Positions 27,626 through 44,820 of a stretch of 64,000 nt of DNA are shown piece after piece. The stretch comes from Watersipora subatra (lineage: Eukaryota > Bryozoa > Gymnolaemata > Cheilostomatida > Watersiporidae), in NCBI RefSeq assembly GCF_963576615.1, contig NC_088717.1, positions 12,549,559 through 12,613,558 of the forward strand, read 5' to 3'. The notes under the pieces were generated by a model. That model saw only the letters and a list, made by a program, of their open reading frames with translations. It was not told the origin of the DNA and made no database searches. How positions within the stretch are numbered: position 1 is the stretch's first letter; every line of letters starts with the position of its first letter. A program made the position numbers and the translations under genes.

Positions 27626-28089
27626 TAATAGTTTAAGTTATAAAACAATTTTTATTCCAAGTGTGAACATATTATTTTTGGTGGCCAAATTTTGTTTGCA
27701 AGCAGAACTACATTCTTTTGATTTGGGTTTTGTTATACAACCTGCACGCCAATGATCAGCTAGTCAGCCACGGCAATGCTGCAGGCTGAAATATTAAATG
27801 CAAAATACACCCAACCCAAATACACAAACAGTTGTAACTAGTACCTTTTGTACCATCAATGCCTGCCAATCCACCCATAAATTCTTTCTATTATTCTCGA
27901 GTGTACTTCAGCGTTTACAAGTTTTGTTTTAACCTTTTCAATAATGGTTGCTTTCTACAGGATGCAGTGAAGTGAAAGTAGATTATAACACGAGTTGTTT
28001 AGAGTGGGAGGCTCATTCTATTCACGTGTAAAGTGGGCCTGTAGCTAAACGACATTAGGTTGTAGCTTTCATGAAATCTAGTTCACAGG

Positions 28090-28293
28090 GTATTACCGTA
28101 TGTCAAGGGTTATCCTCTCGGTGATCATTCGTCGACTATGCGCACCGTAAACGGCGACATTGTAGAGGTAGTGCATATATGTCAGGAAATCTTGCAGCTG
28201 TCAAACTTTCCCGATATTTTTCTGAGCATCCACGACATTCTGTGCAGTGTGCACCACTCCGGCCTTGGTGATTGGCTGTCGCAGATTGCTTAA
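28090..28293 (+). CDS. short protein-like open frame or last exon, unidentified
   Basis: A frame of 67 codons ending at TAA 28291 lies in an unusually GC-balanced patch after an AG acceptor (GTTCACAG). It reads VLPYVKGYPLGDHSSTMRTV and continues with VEVVHICQEILQLSNF and ends GLGDWLSQIA. An internal ATG (28138) would give 51 residues. The opposite strand also has a 52-codon open frame here, so base composition alone may explain it. No homologous family comes to mind. Confidence 0.25.
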   Translation, partial: VLPYVKGYPLGDHSSTMRTVNGDIVEVVHICQEILQLSNFPDIFLSIHDILCSVHHSGLGDWLSQIA

Positions 28294-30126
28294 CCTATAT
28301 TTCCCTTCATGATAGTTGCTGTAGGACTAGTATTTTATCGTTAGAGAGGCCACATTGTGTAACAAGAACACTGTATTGCGTACTATTCGCCGATGTTAAT
28401 ATGGATGGGTTTGTGATAGTGTGAACAATGTTACCACAGACGATCGCCGATATGCTGTAGGATTAGCGATGACATACTATTTTAGAACTAGCGATGACAT
28501 ACGATGATACAGTGAGTACCAGCCTTAAAGGAGACTTTCGAGGCCATTAGGACAAGTTATTTCATAGTCGACTAGCCTAGGAACTACAATGAATTAGTCT
28601 AGTAGTTCTCTGTTTGTACAATCTAGTCTTAGATCTACTACATATTTTGCGACTGATTTATAGTCATATTGTAATAGCCAGAGCTGCTGTAATCATAAGT
28701 CTATCTGTCCCGGATATCTGCATGACTATAGTCTCTGAAACTGAATACTAAAAATTAGCTATTGAAGAATTCCAAGTGAGCAGCCAAGTAGCCATTCAAA
28801 TGAGAGAAATATGCTTAATTAAATTATTGTAATATCATGCCCCTCAAGCTCTGTACAGCGTTTGTAGAAACTTTCACCTTTTAAAACATAGTATAAATAC
28901 ACAATGGATGAAAAGTCTGAATAGAGGCTTCACGCATAGAAAGTTATCCTAATATAAAACAATGGCAATTGTATGCATCAGCCGTAGTATTGTCATGACA
29001 TGATGAGGCTATCAAGGTTACATATCTAAGAACAATTATAGTATGATGAACTTTTTGTGCTCTAACAATTCCAAATCCAATTGCTAATCTGTAATCTGCA
29101 TCATTCAGCATTTAGCTGGCTATTGTTAAGACCAGAGCTACAAACAGCCGTCACAGCCATACACAGGATTAAAACTCAACTGCATCAAAGAGCACGTGAA
29201 AACTGATCGTACATTCTAAATTGGTACAACGGCGTGATATGTTGGAGTAAATATGGTCTATTGTAAATATTTTGTGCAATCTTGTACTCTTTTAATAAAT
29301 TTTGTGAAGTAAAACCGCTATATACTAGCCCAGTGAGGCACGCAACTTCTAAATGAGTCTCACCTCAGACTGTCAGGATGTTTTGTAGGCGCCGAGTGAC
29401 TGTACAGACTACTTTATATTGCTGAATAAGTTACAGACAATTTGCTTCTCATATTACAGTTATGGCTTCCATATATAACATATAATTACATAATTACATA
29501 TAATTATTACTAATATTTTAGAATCATTTTTCATCAAACTATTTAATTTTAAAAAAAACAGAAGTTTTTGTGTGTCAGCTGTAGTGACCTGAGAACAACC
29601 AATTTTTAATTTTTTGTTACTTATATGAAAAAGCATAAACAGCAGCAAAAAGGTTTAATTGGTAAAATTTTATCAAACAAGCTAGCAGGGAGAGGCAAAT
29701 CCAATTAACTGAAATATTCGAAAAATGATTGTATAAAGTTAATAAGAATAACATCGCTTAAATCTTACTTTGTGTATATTTGAATTTGTGTCACTACTTT
29801 TCATCAGTTTTACCGAAAGCATAAACAAGCTCTACCAACACCAACTTTAACATAAATTTTTAGTGAAACAAGTTTTTTTATGAAACCTTTACATAATATT
29901 CCTAAAGAGTAAGTCAACCTGTTGAATCAGTTTTTAAAATACATTTACTTTTGTTGCATTTGAGAAAGATTATAGAAGTTCATTTCTTGCGCAATGCAAT
30001 AGATGACATGCATTAAAAAAACATTTCAAAATAGGTAACAGCATATTCATGAATCACAGGCTTTTTCAAGCAAACTTTAGCCTGTACTAGTTTTGCAGTT
30101 ATGCATGGAAGCTATTTGATGTATTA

Positions 30127-31721
30127 TCCCACAACCAAACACGAGCGAAGGGATTGTTTGGGAGCTTTATGATAAGTGCATATGTGCACACAACTCACGA
30201 AAATTATTCATGAACGGCCGTCCTAAACCCTTGTACCCAAATCTCATCAACAAATTTAACCATTTTTCAATGGAGTCTTTTAAGGATAATAACTATACAA
30301 AACACATATAAGCCTATTTAAATATGTTACCAAGTCTTTATCATTTGTAGACAATATCCTAACACTAACCCATCTGATCGGATTATACATAAATAGACAG
30401 ATTAATTTGGCCTAAAATCGCCATCAAAACTTGACAAGCCTTTTTTAATCAAAATTAAGACCGGCCAAAGAAACGTCGATAAGGCCGTGCGACAGATAGT
30501 ACTGTAGAACCATTAAGTGGTGCGCATTTCACGGAAAAAACGTGCACATTTTACCAGTCTATGGCATTGTCCAATTGCCGAAGGTTTCTGTAATTAACGT
30601 AGAAGTACTGAAAAGTAATCGTTTTTTTTTGCTGATTCTACCGGACTCTGACATTTTGGACACTTATAATGAGTACTTTAGTATTCCAACTGATGTCCAA
30701 AGCAGTGAAAGTAAAGGAAATGGCGATGATATTTTTTTAACAATTCTTATAAGATTATTACAATATTTAATTGTAAGAATAATTGTTCGATTTCATAAGA
30801 TTATTATAAAAATTTAATTATAAGAATAATCATTCGAATTTACAAGATCAAAGTATATAGTGACCGATGTTGGGCAATATGTTACTGTTATTATTTTTCT
30901 AAAGATTTTGTTGATGATACTACGACTGTGCCCAATATCGCGGTACTGCCAAGCCGTTTTTACTATCTGCAAAATTAAGTTATAGGCCTACACTTTCTTA
31001 TAGATATACAGCTATTTCTATGACAACCAACTAAAATCTGTTCAGATGTCTAAATCCAGCATAATTTTTTGCATGTAAATACAAAAATCTAGATAAATAT
31101 CACAACTTCTTGATATTGCTTGCTATGACGTTTTGAAATGTAAACAAAATTGTGCATTGGTTTTCATTTTTCAAACTTTAACACCAGTCTTCTCAAAACT
31201 ATGTTTTCGCACTAATGGTAAACATGCATTCAGTTTATTGACCATAAAATTTGCTGTAATTAAGCGAGAATCAAATTTTTTTTGCACAATACATGAGAAT
31301 TTTCTCCTTCTGCTAGTGTAGATAACTCTAAATCTCTCGCACCCGACTTAACCATGGTTTCTGTGATCATGACCCATTTTTTCACTTTGGTTACAGATCG
31401 CTGTCAAAACCATTCTGCATTCAAGACAACCAACTTTCAAACTATGTATATTACACAGCAGCTTGCCATTTTACTTTTAATATTGCATTTCTCCTATTGC
31501 AGGGTAGTGATATAAACATGTAATATTTTCCTTTCACTATTGCTGGTTGTTGTAGATAATAGCACCCAGTACATTACAGCTACCATTGCAGCTACCATTG
31601 CGGTTATCCTATTGCACTGCAATGCCATTTGACTGCTAATATTGCCTTTCTCAACCAGCGGTACCCTTTCTTTTTTTCAATATCACTCTGGTCGTGGGCT
31701 GTATGACAGGGGAATTTCTAG
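30127..31721 (+). mobile_element. Helitron/Helentron-like element, copy 2
   Basis: It is bounded by A|TCCCACAACCAAACACGA and GGGGAATTTCTAG|T. Relative to copy 1 it holds about 300 extra bases (about 31130-31430), replacing a short junction after GCTATGAC. Flanks differ from copy 1, so it is a separate insertion. Confidence 0.6.
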
Positions 31722-32930
31722 TGTAGAAAATCAAAATACGGCAGCAATTCAATAAAACAATAGCTTGTCAGCGGATTTGGCAATAAGCCGAGGCAGGAAT
31801 TCCGTGAGTAACTTTGCAGGTTTACATCTAACTTGAATGTGTAAATGGCAAGCCGCATGTTGAAACAACTGGACCCATGACAACCTCTAACAATTAATCT
31901 GCGACTGGCTGAGAAGGTTCGACGCAGACGGTTGGCTGATGACACAAAAACTTTTTTCAGCAACTGCAAATTTTCAATGTTGTATTTAGGCTCACTATTA
32001 ATAGACTACGTTCAAAATCAAATAGATATACAGAATGATATTCATTTTTACAATTGGCTGCAGTATGCGACTGCTGTTAGCCAAACATCAATGAATTATA
32101 CTGGTGTATTTTGATTAGCTGTTTAGCTACTACCATTGCAATCTTTTGACGAGATTGACTGCAAAAGTTGCCACCACTACTGAGCATGAAAAAGTTAGAT
32201 GTAAATAACTAGTGGACAGATGGGAGACAACTCATAGAAGTGCACTGAGCAAAGAACTAGATGCATATTATGAGAACACAAAACTTTTTAAAAACGATAG
32301 CGACGACAAAAATATATTTAACCCTGAACTAGATATATATACAGTTGAAGTGGCTGATCGAAACGTTTTTATAGTTTGACATGCACATGACGACTATATC
32401 GTGAATAGTCACACAAGAGAACTGGACCCAAAGATATGTGTTGACTTTGACATGCACAGCCTGGTATCAAATGCGTGAACATGTAACAATGGGAATAGAA
32501 TGAATCGATTTGAATGAAATGAAAAGAAACGCAATGACTCCTTACTCAATGGTGAACTCGGATCAGATAGAAACATGTGAATTAACTAGGGTTTGAGGCA
32601 GACTATGTTATAGCAAATCCTAATCATCAGCATACCAAAAACCTTAAACTAACACATCTCTATGGCATAGCCTTAACAGTTGCGATCTACTGAGAACTAA
32701 CGAGCACACAAATCTAAGGAAAGGAAGCCATCGAGAAATAATCAGACTTTGCTTTCTGTAGAGAAATCAGAGTGTGTGCATAGTAAAAGTGACTTTACTA
32801 GCAAATACTTATATTATTGCATTACTTTAAGATATCGAATAACTCTGATCATTTGAACATGAAACTCTGTCAATTCAAACTGTATTTTTATATAAGGTTA
32901 TAGCCTATCATTGAAACCACTTACCTTCCA

Positions 32931-33092
32931 TAGAGAGGAGTACACGGTTCAGTACACTTACCTTCTATAGAAAGTACACACATCGGAACACCCACCTCCC
33001 ATGGTGAGGAGTACACACAGCAGCACACCTATCTTCCAGAGAGCACATACATCCGTATGCTTACCTTCCATAGAGAGGAGCATAGCACTTCC
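32931..33092 (-). repeat. degenerate minisatellite built from a splice-donor junction
   Basis: About five units of 30-35 bp carry variants of CTCCTCTCTATGGAAGGTAAG and a TGTGTAC spacer on the minus strand. The first unit is the exon end and GT donor of the candidate exon at 33065-33155; later units keep the exon tail plus a GTAAG, GTGGG or GATAG donor-like core. The array appears to have arisen by tandem duplication across the exon-intron border. Confidence 0.6.
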
Positions 33093-33155
33093 TGGAATAC
33101 TTGTACTCCAAATCAAATGCGTTATCTGACACAGACTTCAGATGTGCCATGGCTT
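33065..33155 (-). CDS. candidate start-codon exon of an unidentified gene
   Basis: Minus strand: an acceptor TTATAG, then AAGCCATGG (good start context), then MAHLKSVSDNAFDLEYKYSR and KCYAPLYG, ending at a donor AG|GTAAGC (phase 2). The reading is protein-like and free of stops, but only 28 codons long. Upstream, 33279-33431 looks like another spliced exon on the same strand (acceptor TTTCAG, donor CAG|GTGAGT). Its frame into this exon has a stop followed by ATG, so it could be a 5'UTR exon. No family was recognised and no downstream exon was identified. The donor junction is copied in tandem just below this exon. Confidence 0.35.
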
Positions 33156-33278
33156 CTATAACAGTTATTTACCAATAAACTTTAGTGTAGAATGGCTTCG
33201 AGAGCCAGCCGTTGGATTCATTTCCTAAGACAGGAAATCAATTTGAAATAATTCTATAATATAGAGGATAGCACTCAC

Positions 33279-33431
33279 CTGGGCACATCTAGCAGAGGAG
33301 ATTGACCTGCTCGTGCGTGACAGACACGTATCGCTACTGTCTATACAGACAATAAAATGCTTCATAATTCTTAGCACTACTATTACGCAGAATCTTATTG
33401 GCAGTTGGTATGAAAGGCAAAGCATGAGCAG
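33279..33431 (-). other. candidate non-coding or 5' exon upstream of the 33.1-kb start exon
   Basis: A 153-bp minus-strand segment is bounded by a strong-looking acceptor (GATTTCAG) and donor (CCCAG|GTGAGTGC). One frame is open throughout but unremarkable. The frame that would run into the next exon contains a TAG, which supports a leader exon if it is real. Only the splice motifs support it. Confidence 0.28.
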
Positions 33432-34127
33432 CTGAAATCATTTTTCATATCACGCTATGGCAAGTAACATTTAGAGGAACTTTGATATGGATGGCCGAGC
33501 CTATAATGAAATTATCTACCACAAATACGGGACCAATTAAACAGACAATATACATGAGCAGCAAGAGCACTTGGCAAGAACAAGTAAAATTGATTCAACT
33601 CGATGAAAAGGCAGCTTTCACACATCATAAGCTAACACATGCATGTACCAAGCTCTGGAAAAATCTAGTGATAGCCAACCAGATGGGAAACTAAATCAAT
33701 ATCACGACTAATATGCTAGTCAACAAGAATCGTACATGGACATACCACATCAACATTTAGTATCTATAGCGCACACCTGATATCGCCAATTATGAAGCAA
33801 AGCATAATGTTACGTGTTTCTTGGTGTGAAACGAAGGCTAGCCTTTTGTATCAACTTTACACATTCGCGTGCCATTTATGGAAGACCAGGTCATGTGACT
33901 CAACATAAGCATAACACTGTAAACCAGCGCAGTCGACATTTGCCAAAAGAGGTACCAGCAATCAGCTGTGTTACTGTCTAACAAGTCTGGGAAGCAAGCA
34001 ATTATCAAAGCAACGGAAATTGAGTGAAATGTTTTCAGTTTTCTCCCAGAGACTGATACCAATGAAACTACGATCAATGACTACAAGCAACAAAGATGGA
34101 GAGCCGTGGTGTAGGATTTGGGTGGAA

Positions 34128-34133
34128 TTTATT
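34128..34133 (-). terminator. RPS3 polyadenylation signal AATAAA
   Basis: AATAAA on the minus strand, about 43 nt past the RPS3 stop codon, implies a short 3'UTR as expected for a ribosomal protein mRNA. Confidence 0.75.
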
Positions 34134-34175
34134 GCTAGTTGTTGAAGCAAACAGTAAAAATATATAAAGAAGTGT

Positions 34176-40027
<5,852 letters not shown>

Positions 40028-40057
40028 GGTGGCTTGCTGTTCAAACCGGAAAAGGAT
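40028..40057 (-). promoter_or_regulatory. RPS3 5'UTR and 5'-TOP-like transcription start
   Basis: Reading the minus strand upstream of the ATG, a pyrimidine run CCTTTTCC begins at about 40055, 28 nt before the start codon. It leads into CGGTTTGAACAGCAAGCCACC. A cytosine start inside a pyrimidine tract is the 5'-TOP signature of ribosomal protein genes, through which mTOR/LARP1 controls translation. The start site is inferred from this motif only. Confidence 0.6.
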
Positions 40058-40369
40058 CGGATAGATGCATTTTGGGCGTAGACGCGATTCTATGAGAGTG
40101 TATCAATAGAGATTGGGTGGACAAACCCTTTTGTGATACGATTATAGGAGGGCGGAGTGTCTTATAACGACTCCAATTCGGCATCGTTTAAATTTGTTGT
40201 GTACAAACTCTTTTGTATATCGAATGCTTGATGTTTCTATCGGGATTTTACTGACTTTGGCAATGTTCTGTTTACACTATTTTTGCGTGTGTTACTAATT
40301 ATTAATTCCACATTTAGGCATGTCAATTAAAATAAATCGATAACAAATTTTTCATTGTGGCCATTAACC

Positions 40370-40545
40370 AGACCTGCCAACCCAAGAGTGGGGCAATGCG
40401 TGAGATTTGGTTTTGGGGCAATTGATGTATCAATGATAGCATATATAAAATTTTTGAAATTAGGGCAAAAATCTCACGCATTTTCATTTTTTCTTTGGGG
40501 TGATTGCGTGAGTCTCACGCCCAATGCGTGAGAGTTGGCAGGTAT
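40370..40545. mobile_element. 176-bp MITE with 10-bp target duplication at the piggyBac edge
   Basis: Inverted ends AGACCTGCCAAC and GTTGGCAGGTAT are flanked on both sides by GCCATTAACC (40360-40369 and 40546-40555). The interior repeats TGCGTGAG and CTCACGC motifs. A 9-10-bp duplication fits Mutator-like elements; the family name is unknown to me. Confidence 0.82.
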
Positions 40546-40553
40546 GCCATTAA

Positions 40554-42310
40554 CCCTTTCAACCCCTAATTATTTTCCAGTTGAGCAATATTATGACATA
40601 ATAAATCTTCCGATCCATAGTTCAAACAATTGGTATAAAGGGTCTATACATCATATTTACATTCTATAAGGACAACATTTATTGCAGTTATGATAATAAA
40701 CACGTGATGCAAACAACTTGAGTATAAAACTGATATAAGTTAGAAAGTTTGAAAATGAATAAAAATAATACATGTACATGTATATCTAAAGTATAAAATA
40801 AATGTTTGTAAACTATAATATCTCATAGTACCACAATAAAAGCTGTACTGCCAAATGTTCATATGAATGCACTATATTTTTCCTTAGTGTTCCATGTTTT
40901 AAAACAAGGTGCTGGGCATAGTGGTATGTCGCCACACTCTACACCCAACATCCAGTCAAAACTGGTGGACATGTGAAGACATGTGATGACACATGAAGAA
41001 ATGACATAAAGACATGTGTCACCTATTTTGAGCATCTGACCCAGATGTTTTTTTATGTCGTTTGGCACATTTTTTCTCGTAGAGCGCAATGTCCCATATG
41101 CGTAAGTGCCTTTTTCATACAGTTCTTTCATAAGGGCTGGGCAAGAGTACCAGTGGTCCATAGCATGATGGTGACCTAAGTTCAGCATAACCTGCATCTT
41201 GTCAAGAACAACAGTGTGCGCAACACCCTGGCTTATGTTGGAATTTTCTCTATCTTTACCAGCGTAGAAAGAATATTTGCAAATGTAGCCTGTGCTGCTC
41301 TCAGCCAGCACATATTCTTTCAAACCAAACCTCGCTCTCTTCTTTGGTATGTATTGTTTTAAAATCAACTTTCCTTCATATAACAACAATGTTTCATTGA
41401 TGGAAATTTTCTGACCAAGTTTGTAAACAGCAGCAAAGCGGCAGTTTAGTTTTTTTATTATTGCATTAATCTTGTTGCTTCATTCTGTTGATGGAATAGA
41501 TTAATCTACAAAATGCAGTGCTTGGAGATTTTGTAAAAACTTGTCATGCGACATTACTGGGTGGAATAGTGGGGTGGCTTGTTTTAAATCGGTTGACCAA
41601 TATGCCTTTAGAGACAGTTTTTGTATGATGCTCATGAGCATCACTAGAGTCTAGGCATACCGCCATTGCCACTAGCAAAAGATTCATCAGATACACTTCC
41701 ACCCTCACCTACAAGTAGCAGCATAACGATAATAAAAGAGAATATTTAAAAACGGCATAATTTTATTACTTCCAAACTTCTTGCACAATAACATCCAGAA
41801 ATGAATAAAAATACACTATATCGTTTTTATCTACTAAAATTGTGAAAAGATTTATTAATAAAAAAATTTTTTTTGAAATAATTAAAAGTTATAATAATTT
41901 AATTATTTTGACGTAGTGCAATTGAAACTTACCTTTTGCTGCTAATAAATGTTCATGCTGTTGTTGTAGATCACTGTCGCTGCTCAATTCTTCACCTGAA
42001 CTAATTATTACGTTGGATTGACTCAAAAATTTAGCAATCGTCTTTGGGCAAACGTACTCAAAATGGCAATCTCTAGAGTTGAAAAGGTTGAAATCTATCA
42101 CAGGATTTGCCTAGTAAAATGTTTTTATCTAACCACATTTCTAGCATCAAAACAATCATCAGACTGTTATCTTTTGAAATAAAGCTATAAAAAACGATAA
42201 AAATAAAAGGAGTATCAATAAAGTTACTCTGAGAGTGTCCTGAAATAGTTGAGCTTAGGCCCAAGTGAACTCAACTTCTCCCGAAATGGTCGGGATCAGG
42301 GGTGAAAGAG
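40554..42310 (-). mobile_element. piggyBac element, decayed, flanked by TTAA
   Basis: The ends are CCCTTTCAACCCCTAAT on the left and, reversed, CTCTTTCACCCCTGAT on the right. Each abuts a TTAA (40550-40553 and 42311-42314), the hallmark piggyBac target duplication. Length is 1757 bp. The minus strand carries broken transposase frames. A MITE target duplication overlaps the left TTAA, so this element was in place before the MITE. Confidence 0.9.
40859..42101 (-). pseudogene. piggyBac transposase (DDE_Tnp_1_7), disrupted
   Basis: An acidic N-terminal part (SSGEELSSDSDLQQQ, about 41990) fits the piggyBac N-terminus. Then MLMSIIQKLSLKAYWSTDL (about 41640) leads to MSHDKFLQNLQALHFVD, where stops interrupt. 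CRFAAVYKLGQKISINETLL continues into the open frame at 40859-41389 with GKLILKQYIPKKRARFGLKE and GHHHAMDHWYSCPALMKELY. The D of MDHWY corresponds to a catalytic Asp of the family (usual form MDNWYTS). The frame degrades after KIGDT. Internal stops near 41510 make the copy inactive. Confidence 0.85.
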
Positions 42311-42481
42311 TTAAAAAAATTTTACTAGTTAGTGCTCATTAAGAACAGCTGTGTTCGCTGGCCGATCAACATAGTTATGTCTTACACTGATGACACGTTC
42401 TATTTACACATGTATTTTTATCATAAGGTCCTGTATATAATATAGCAGTTGTGAAGAGATTATATACGGTTTATGAACGGT

Positions 42482-43808
42482 TGGTGACAGACGTTTAGGC
42501 GACTCTTTCAGTTCAAAAGGCGACAATTTTAGATGACAGGGTGACACAGCAAAGGCGACAACTCTGGGCAGCATTATTTCATGCAGTTGTGTCGTTGTGA
42601 ATTAGTAGTGAACACTTCCCTTCACCACTCTTTAATAAAGCTGTCATTATAGTTGAAGCCGATGGCTGTCTATGTAATATCTTCCATTCTTTTATGAAGT
42701 CTGTCCTTTGTTAAAATAGTCATGCATGAAAAAGATTCGTAGTGCGTGTTAAAATGCAAAATATAGTTCATGATGTGGCACATGGCAGCCTTAACCTACA
42801 GCTGAGTATATATCACAAAGGTATTTGAGGTGTTGAATCCTCCTCATTGCCTCAAACTACAAGTTGTGTGTGCCATCGGGATCTGCTACTAGGGTGATTT
42901 AGTTAAATATCTCAAGTGACTTTAAGGGTAACATGGCATCAGGTTGATTTCTTTGATTTGGAATAGGTCATTCTTTCTTAAGCTTTTTGTCATGCTGTCT
43001 AGTCTTCTTGCGACAAGCTGCAAACGTTTGTAAAATATGGATATATCTTAGACACCAATGTCAGAAAAAGCCTTCATTTGTCATACTCAAATAAAATCCT
43101 AACAAACATAGATCAGTGTGAATCGAAATTTAGCCAATTGAGTCTGTGTTATAATGACTTTGGATTATTATCATAATTGTAAAGAAACAAAAATAAGGAA
43201 ATCATCCTTGCCATAAGTAAATGATAAATCACATAATAGGGAATTGTTTGTTCCATCACACGCAAAGAGCAAACTTCTCTCGCAGGCTACTGTGAATTTC
43301 GATGATCGAAACCATAACATTATTTCATCTTGAGGTGAGATAACTCTAAAATTTCAACAATCAGTGACAAGGTTGTCGACATTTCAACCGAGAATGTGGC
43401 TTCTCGAGCCGTTTTGAAAAAAATGCCGATACAAAAACAAATTTTTGTATTTTAATTGAATAAGCTAGATGCATTTTTAAAAACTAGTCTAACATTTTAT
43501 TAAATGTCTAGGCTAGTGTAATCAGAGAAATCTAACCAATGGCATTTAAAGATACATGCCACTATTTATAAAAAAAATCTGTTAAAAGAAAACAATAACG
43601 CTGTCAAGGCTACGCTTTGAAAATATATGTACGCATACGACGGCAGCATCTCATAGTTTGTCAGTTCATACAGTACTGTCTGTAGCCTTCAGCCAAACAG
43701 CAAACTAATTTGTCACCTTTGAGTCTGGAATTGTCGTCGGTTGGTCCGCCGTGTCACCCTTCCGTCTGAGACAAAAGTGTCGCCTAAGTGTCTGTCGCCC
43801 TATCAGCC
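42482..43808. mobile_element. DNA-transposon remnant with GTGACAGAC...TTAGGCGAC inverted ends
   Basis: The left end GGTGACAGACGTTTAGGCGA and (reversed) right end GGCGACAGACACTTAGGCGA are inverted, with further matching GGTGACAC words inside each end. About 1.3 kb, without recognised coding sequence; exact boundaries and target duplication unclear. Confidence 0.55.
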
Positions 43809-44820
43809 ATTACCCAAACGTCCAGTTACACACATCTAAATAAATTTCAATGACATTCACTAGGGTTGATAGCAGGAATCTAAAAGTAAAAGTATGTTTT
43901 GCGCTCAAGTTATTTAAATTTTTATTAAATTTAAAGAGAAAGAAAAAGGATCCTCATATTTTAGAACATGAATTTAAAAGTTTAATAAAGCAGATGGCAA
44001 AATTTCAAGGCAAATATTAAAATCTTTTTGTGTCTAAAAACAAGTCATGTTATAACAGTGGGATAAAAAAAGTTCACAATAATTACGGCGCGGAGTTCCC
44101 AACCTTGTCATCACGGAACAGAGCTTTTGAGACAGAAATGGTGGCCCTGAAGAGGGCCAAGATGGAAGAGGGAATGAAGTGATTATCAGTTTGTGCCCAT
44201 AATTATAGGCTGGTAGTGTGTGTAATAGAGTTGGTGATATGTTCTCAGGATAAGTCAATAACTCGGCCGCTCCAAGTTCCTGACTCTGTGTACCTATATT
44301 ACGTCATTTTATTTATTTCGGTTTATTTGAATAGTTAATTACATTGCGCTTGTTTAACATGTTTCCTGTGTGGTGTATATATATGTTTCATAATAGCAAA
44401 TTTTTATGTTAACCATTTATTACCATATTGCTTTAAGACATGCATGTTACTATATAAATACTCAGAAAATTGTTAATACTCGTATTACGTAATTAGTAAG
44501 TGACAAATATTAGTGTTTTTCTATGTTCAAAATATTTTATTGTAGTAACAGTTGACCTAATTATTGTGCAGCCAATCAATTGTGGATTCTTACCTTAGTG
44601 TGTAATATAACCCTATGGTTTCGTTACTGCTGTGTGTGTTACTGCTGTGAGTTATGGTACCAATAAAGATTGCCCAAGAGAAAGTAGAGTATCAAATTTT
44701 TGACACTGTTTGTGGCTTAAGCATTGTGATATCAGCCAGTGTATCAACTTCATTCACTATAAGTGCTACTGGCTGAACACCAAGAATTCTTAATGTGTGC
44801 CTTGATATTAGCCGAATATA

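Larger units (their letters stand above)
32212..33780 (+). pseudogene. decayed coding-like region of unknown origin
   Basis: Three plus-strand stretches read like protein but carry stops and frame changes. At 32212-32580 the frame gives LVDRWETTHRSALSKELDAY and later DKNIFNPELDIYTVEVADRN, with TGA stops. At 32589-32693, in another frame, it gives ADYVIANPNHQHTKNLKLTH and LYGIALTVAIY. At 33481-33780 it gives FDMDGRAYNEIIYHKYGTN, then a polar, Gln/Ser-rich tail. The first and last stretches have internal stops, all TAA or TGA, i.e. one C-to-T step from CAA or CGA. It could be a pseudogene of a receptor-like protein (hydrophobic LYGIALTVAIY followed by tyrosine motifs such as YNEIIY). It could equally be chance readability. 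I do not recognise a family. Confidence 0.3.

Noticed and set aside
27327..27755. 142-residue open frame
   Set aside because: Most of it is the Helitron-like copy 1 and it runs out of the element; the other two copies do not keep the frame.
44085..44190. Possible hAT terminus (AGTTCCCAACCTTGTCATCA) and the frame at 44034-44258
   Set aside because: The motif resembles hAT ends but no partner end or target duplication was found; the frame has no domain.
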